Assembly: GCA_030407085.1 (NCBI GenBank)
Contig: CM059585.1
Coordinates: 8,425,001-8,489,000, forward strand
Source: Trichopria drosophilae
Lineage: Eukaryota > Arthropoda > Insecta > Hymenoptera > Diapriidae
Length of the DNA: 64,000 nucleotides
Direction: 5' to 3'
The position numbers and the translations under genes are program-made. Positions 58,036 to 64,000 of this stretch are shown here, one piece after another (within the stretch, counting starts at the first letter, position 1; each line of letters opens with the position of its first letter). The notes beneath the pieces were generated by a model. It made no database searches, was not told the DNA's origin, and was given only the letters and a program-made list of their open reading frames with translations.

Positions 58036-58151
58036 GAATGTCCCCTACCTGCTCAACGGAATCGTCAATGTCGTGGAGATGTATACGTCTAATGGCAGGA
58101 AACGCGGGGTAGAAATTGCATCATACGAACGAACGATATAGGATAGATCAG
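58036..58151 (+). ncRNA. orphan exon-like segment upstream of 4E-BP
   Basis: A strong polypyrimidine acceptor (CATATTTTTTTCTAG) and consensus donor (ATCAG|GTACGTA) bound 116 bases that are less AT-rich than their surroundings. No frame has protein similarity. It may be a 5' UTR or non-coding exon of a transcript running divergently from the 4E-BP promoter. Unproven. Confidence 0.25.
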
Positions 58152-58682
58152 GTACGTACATTTATTCCTTACATTCTGTATTTGTATTAAATAATAAATA
58201 AAAAACTTAAAAACAGATATTACGCAGAAAAATTTTGTTTATTGTCACCTGAAAAAAATTTCAAGACGAAATTATCTGATTTATCACGTGATATTTGATT
58301 TCAAATTATTACATTATTCTTAAAATTTTTAAAAATACTTGCTGAATAAGCGACAAATTTTTGTTTAAATTATGACAACTATGTTTTTAATCATCCTTTA
58401 ATGTCGATTGTTATTAGTAATAATTTAGAGAGCATCACGCGATTAGTCAGCTGATTTCATCAGGTAAGTTTATCACACTTATTCCGCATTATGAAATAAT
58501 TACTTTTTTAAGGGGTTATATTTAAAATTAAGGATTTTCATGATTTTTTTAGAAATAAACAAAAAACTTTTCATGATATGTACTTCGTAGCATTGCATAT
58601 TAAACATTTTGAGTCACTTATATTAATTATTTAAATTTCATTTTTCAGAAGCGTCTCACATAAACAAATGAAAGAGCTTCCG

Positions 58683-59424
58683 TACACTGTAAAAAAGAAA
58701 TGTAAAATTACATTTCTGAGATTTTACAATTTTGTTGAACTTTCCTATTACTCTCGTTGTAAAACTGCATATTTTCGGTAAATATCCAACGAAAACAGAA
58801 GGAAATTTATCGTAAACGTGTAAAATTTACAATGGAATCGTAAATTTACAGCGTAAAAGGTGGAAATAAAAATACCAGTAGGAATTGTAATTTTACATTG
58901 TCTTTGTAATTTGCAATTGTTTTCCATGTAAAAACGCACGGAAAATGTAAAATTACACGCGCACTGTAAAGTGATTCTCGCCGTTCTCGTCGACCACTGT
59001 GGCGCTGTTGACATATATACATTGTATACGACCGCACAGAATAATTAGGTATACAGTAGGTTTACATTATGAATATAAGTTTACTTTAAAAACATGTCTA
59101 ATTTTATATTTAGTTGATATATTGGTATATCATTCCGATCGTATCTAAAAATTACACCAAAATTTGGGACATTTCACTGAGCCAATGTAATTTTACAGTA
59201 GAAATGTACAATTCCGACAAAACTCGAGGAATTTTACAGTTCAATTGTAATATTACAGTGACGTGTAAATAAAGAAGTGATTTTTTTCCGTTTTACAGTG
59301 CACATGTAAAATTACATCGATAATGAAGGAATTTTACAATATCACTGTAAATTTACGATTTTCACTGGTATTTTTATTTCCACTTTTTCACTGTAAAATT
59401 ACATCGACTTTTTTTTACAGTGTA
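58683..59424. mobile_element. foldback element of TGTAAAATTACA units
   Basis: Ends TACACTGTAAAAAAGAAATG and the inverse CTTTTTTTTACAGTGTA. The arms hold more than ten TGTAAAATTACA-like palindromic motifs and an inverted GGTGGAAATAAAAATACCAG / TTTTTATTTCCACTTTTTCA pair. Frames in it are artefacts. Confidence 0.75.
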
Positions 59425-62189
59425 GCTCCATGTAAAAAATGCCGGTTTTCAATGGCTGCTTTCGATACCTCGACATATAGAGGGTTAAACATTGAGTCAA
59501 AGAGGAATATAATACATAATTATTGAGATTGCGATATTTTTGAAATTTTGCAGGGATTATTGAGTCATCATATAGAACCATTTTGTATAAAAAAAGTTTT
59601 AAAATTCGAGGTACGAAAAACGGGTATTATTTACCGAGGCTCTTTCATTAGTACTGTAAGGCCTCGTTAATACAAGATTTTTTAATGTGTTTTTGTTAAA
59701 TGAATGGTCAACATGTTTTCAAAAATTTGATTTTTGTTGTTTAACAAATCCCTTCGTACAAGGGAGCCATCTTATATTTAAAAACACTTGGAAAATATAA
59801 ATCGATTGATAAAATGGCATTAAAAAATCTTTCTAATCACAAATGATAATTTTGAAAAATGAATTTTTAAAATCTGTTTTATTCTGATAGCTGAATATTT
59901 ATCTTATTTTATACAATGAAACACATGTCAATAAAGCTTCTTTTATTTCTAAAAAAATCTTCGTGGAAATTTCTGACTTTCCAACTAGGTATATCCCTTT
60001 AAATTACTTAGTCAAAATAATCAATTATGAACATTTTGTTCATAGCCATATCACTTTTCATCGAATTGCGTCATACATATTCACGTATGATTTCCTAAAT
60101 ATCTATTTTGATTTATATTTGACCAAAAACACTCATGAGTGTAACAAAATGTAAATAATTAAAACATCACAAATATGAACTGTATTTTGTAACAAATTTT
60201 AATCATTCTGTAAGAATCCGCAATGAGTAATTTATTGTCGGATTTACTATTTTGAAAAAAATTAATCTGGTTAAATAAATAAACAAATTACAAGCTTAAG
60301 ATGAATTGTGTTCTAATTTTTAAGGTCTTGTCATAAAAATGTTTCAACTTTAAATATTAAATATTTACATATCGTTTATACGGATTGTACACATTACTTA
60401 TAAACGGGTTGGATTTCGTCCAAATTGTAAACACAAGATGCAGCAATCACAACAGTTTGCGGATGCAGAGATGAGGTGATCAAATGTATAGTGGCACCGA
60501 ACTTATTTGATATGGTTATTCAGGTTAGTATCCTAAAGTATTTTGTCAAGTATACAGTAATGTTTGTAATAACTTCGATGTAAATAAATAAAGAAGAAAT
60601 CTCTGTATTTTTACTTAATTTATCCTATTCCGATATGTAAAACAATGCAAAGTACACTAGTGTATAGTAAAACATTTGTTGCATACAAATGCTTTAAATG
60701 AGAGATAAACACAATTACACAATACATTGCGGAGTATGCAAAATAAAGACATGTTTATCAGACATGCAACAATATAACGTCCAGATTGAATACAAGACAA
60801 ACCGTCAGATGGAATCTGAATACAAAAGTAAAATGTATTTTTACATAGTTTTAATTTAGTTATCGGCTTCTCGATTTTTGTACAGTAGTAACTTACATCC
60901 AAGCTCAAAATATACACTTATTTAATTTTCATAATATTATAGTAAATATATAGTCAATGTAAACGGATAATAGTTGGAAATGGCTGTAAAATTTATATCG
61001 TATGCAAATTTGTTTCAACATTATCACAAAAGAAACAACCGTGAAATATGAACAATTCGATATTTATTTTGGTCAAAGACTTAATTTTTTTAATATCTGA
61101 CAATTGCTGCCATTTTATGAAATAAATCCTCCCTTTCAAAGTAACGAATTTAACAATTTTTATTTAAGTATAGAACATTCAATTGTGATGGAATTGATCA
61201 TAACGATAATTATTGAAAGTTAGCCTAGAGCACTACAATAAACAACACGTACGTGCCTCAAATGGTTTTTATGAGTTTCATCGCTCTATCCGACTGTTAT
61301 CTTAACGCCATTTGAATAATTTCTATATATGTGCTGATGTACATGTGATATCCGGATTAGATAAAAAAGAAAATAATATTGTGCGAGCGTGCTACCAAAT
61401 ATTACGCAACCGACAGAGTAATACTTTCAGTTGGATTGAAACATTGGAAAAGTTTTTTATTGTCATGTACGACTCTTCACGAAATTCCGATAGTCGTCTA
61501 AGTGAAAAATGACGTATTAATAAAAAGATATATCAATCTTGTTTTGACACACGTGTTCTTAATTCACTAATGATAAATTATATTGATCATTCTTTCGTAA
61601 TTCGTAATAAAAATACGAATAATATAAAGTTGTATAGATAAGAACTTGTATTGATTATTTTTATAAAAAATATACACATGTCTTCTTCAAAGGAAGTTAT
61701 TTGACATTTGTAATATTTAAAAATACCTGAGAAAGTTAATTATATTTGTTTTCCGAAAATCAGAAGCGACTGTTAAATAATCATATCTCTTAAGCTGTAA
61801 ATAATCCATATAGAAGCTGTTTAGTGCACGAGAAATATGCGATTTTGTTCATTTCATTGTATAATAAATAATAATAATCCAGAGTAAGCTCGCGTGAACG
61901 AACTTGAAAGATTTTATAAAGCATGTTATAAAGTAGTCAGAAATGTCACAGTCGGAACAATATACTTTTACCGATTGTCTCATTAAAATTAGTCATTGTT
62001 TAAACGAGTTAAGATTCATCACCAACTGCAGTTGCATTAGTCATGATTTGTTGACATAATTTCTGCCCTTAAAAATAAACAAAAGAGCAAAATTGATCAT
62101 TTTTTATTCTTTAAAGCATTACTGATAGTTATTCCGAAATGTTTTGTTAGAATATTCGTAAAATTAAATAATACGCATGGGAAGAGAGT
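59425..62189. other. 4E-BP upstream intergenic region, no gene recognised
   Basis: AT-rich. Short frames such as 61312-61512 (plus, reading NNIVRACYQILRNRQSNTFS) look mildly protein-like but have no splice or domain support. Confidence 0.4.
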
Positions 62190-62267
62190 CCAGAATAAGA
62201 AAGAAATTAGAATAAGAGAAGACAGCGCTATCTTGAAAAACTTTACTAATTAGAGGGATTCTACTGT
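62190..62267. repeat. truncated pogo-like MITE (third family)
   Basis: CCAGAATAAGAAAGAAATTA, AAGACAGCGCTATCTTGAAA and ACTTTACTAATTAGAGGGAT, then TCTACTG before TA, match the right half of the 38393-38624 element; the left terminus is missing. Confidence 0.6.
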
Positions 62268-62333
62268 AGTAAATGCAGACATTGCAATCCACAAGGATGT
62301 TTTTTAAGCTACAACGAATTTATTTTATTTCAG

Positions 62334-62428
62334 GTCCTCAACCTGAATGTATTTCAGGACTTCCACGTGACTGTTATTTTACTAATTTTTATTTGCAAAT
62401 AATGTGTATTATACTTGAAATAAATTAA
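62334..62428 (+). CDS. candidate terminal exon, unidentified
   Basis: A polypyrimidine acceptor (TTTATTTTATTTCAG) precedes a frame reading PQPECISGLPRDCYFTNFYL and a hydrophobic tail to TAA, with AATAAA signals overlapping and just after the stop. No upstream exon or family recognised. It could equally be a 3' UTR or chance. Confidence 0.25.
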
Positions 62429-64000
62429 AATTAATAAATAAAATGTTGTTTTACTCATGAGACCTTATATATTTAAAAAAATACTTTATAAATAGGAAAA
62501 AGTAGATAATAGAAAACAAAATTATGTTATACATACGAAATAAAAGCTTACAATATGTAGTTTTTTAATTAATCAAATAAAATTATCGATTAAATCATTT
62601 GCTTATCTTATTGTTAGTTTGTAGGGCAAACGTCAGAAATAATTAGTTTGTTGATTGATTACATCAATTTTTAATACCACGAAAATTTAATCATATTTGA
62701 CCTCAACCAAAAAAGATTAAGTAAAATAATTCAACTATTTTTATAGAAATTATGATTTTGTTCAACCCCATGTTCATAATTTTATAATTTTTGTTGTAAG
62801 CAGTAAATATCGTAATATCTGGAAAACTTTAAAAATATTTATGTGTATTTCTAAGAATCGTTGGGGACTACAGATTTTAGAAGTTTCGATGAAACTCGCG
62901 TGCCTGTATATATATATAAGATTTTCAAAGAAATACAAGGTCGGGGATCGCCGTGTCCAAATAACAGAGATATTCTTTGTCTTTACGTGCACGTACTCTC
63001 AAACTTGGAAAAACAAAGTCGTAATTTTGTTTACAACAAAGTGATTCGTACAAATGACAATTTTAAATTCAAACCATTTTTTATACCTAGTTTTGTGAAA
63101 TTGTTTTGTCGTAAAACTCATTGACATCGATATAATTAGATTATTTAATTTTATTGTTCATTTTGATAAGAAAATACATGTCGAATTTAAAATACGGCAA
63201 TTTAAACGGTGTACAGATAAACAGAATTATAAATAGTATATGTTTAATTTGAAGAATGAACTCAATATTACGACTTTACAAAATGACTCAGGATCTAACA
63301 CAATGACGCAAGATCGTTAAAAAAATTAACTAGGTGTATCTATTGCAAATTAATACATCATTTTAATGACTAATTTTAAAGGTAAAGATTATTTGTGTAA
63401 TACGTCTATGTTTTATGCAAACAGGGAAATGCTAATACTAGTTAGTAATGACTGTGATGGTGGTCGAAACAATACTCATGTTTTTTACTACTTGCAAATT
63501 TTAAATCAGAAACGAAAATATATTTTGAACATGTTTGATAAATTGTTATACAGATGAATATAGTTTTATAAATGATTTAGGTTGTCGTGATCTTAAATAA
63601 TCTAATATCTTATTTGTCTGCTTAATCGCAGGTCTCAAGGCATTCACCACTTTGTCGGTCTAATTCACATCGACGTGAGATGAGATGTCGAATCAACTGT
63701 AAATAATGGGGTGGAACTTTCCGAATCTATGTCAGGATTCAAAATGGCGATAGCGTTACACGTGCGGAATCTTTACCAACTCAAGCAAAATCGTTATAAT
63801 CGGTGTGTCAGAGACAATAATTCAATTTTAACAAAAAATAATTGCAGCATTTGAAAAGATACTGATGGTTTTGGGAGGGATGGTTTAGGAAGAGAAAGTT
63901 ATTTACCAGAAACACATCCAATAACTTCAAAATAACATATGTTCACTTCCCTGCATACTAATGATTTTTAACCAGACGTAAGGTTTTACGCAGGCTAATT
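62429..64000. other. AT-rich right edge, no gene recognised
   Basis: Two overlapping plus frames at 62841-63124 and one at 63366-63557 are open but have no recognisable motifs. A CAAAATGGCG fragment at about 63740 belongs to the repeat module seen elsewhere. Confidence 0.4.

Overview
This window is insect nuclear DNA: AT-rich, spliced genes with long introns, (TTAGG)n arrays, and dense Penelope-like, LINE, piggyBac-like and pogo-like remnants. A hymenopteran is my best guess, from the TTAGG arrays and the repeat mix, but the order is inferred and not shown. Almost all of the long open frames are chance or transposon reading frames. I assembled two real protein-coding genes by hand from splice sites and protein similarity, both on the minus strand.

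Gene 1 is macoilin, a neuronal ER multipass membrane and coiled-coil protein. Its start codon is at 17336. Eight exons are visible down to 1045, with matching phases at every junction but one, and the coiled-coil C-terminus lies off the left edge. Its introns hold a degenerate RNase H-bearing LINE (4.9-7.7 kb), a foldback element (9.9-13.1 kb), and a Penelope-like element broken by a piggyBac-like MITE and a second LINE (13.6-16.4 kb).

Gene 2 is the eIF4E-binding protein 4E-BP (Drosophila Thor), with its start codon at 57082 and stop codon at 38178. It has three coding exons giving 118 residues, with both Thr-Pro phosphorylation motifs, the YxxxxLphi eIF4E-binding motif and a C-terminal TOS motif. 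Intron 1 is 15.8 kb. Its central part (42.3-47.7 kb) has little recognisable repeat and is packed with forkhead/FOXO-type RTAAACAA octamers. A CCAAT and heat-shock-element island lies at 42.55-42.62 kb. Both fit the established role of 4E-BP as a FOXO target and stress effector.

From 17.9 to 37.7 kb, between the two genes, is an intergenic repeat graveyard: TTAA-flanked foldback MITEs, TA-flanked pogo-like MITEs, a Penelope-like RT/GIY-YIG remnant and two TTAGG arrays (the other one is in a macoilin intron). Upstream of 4E-BP (57.1-64 kb) is a GC-rich promoter zone, a foldback element made of TGTAAAATTACA-like units, and two orphan exon-like segments on the plus strand. A cluster of coding-like stretches at 48.4-50.3 kb inside 4E-BP intron 1 may be a nested gene, with its strand unresolved.
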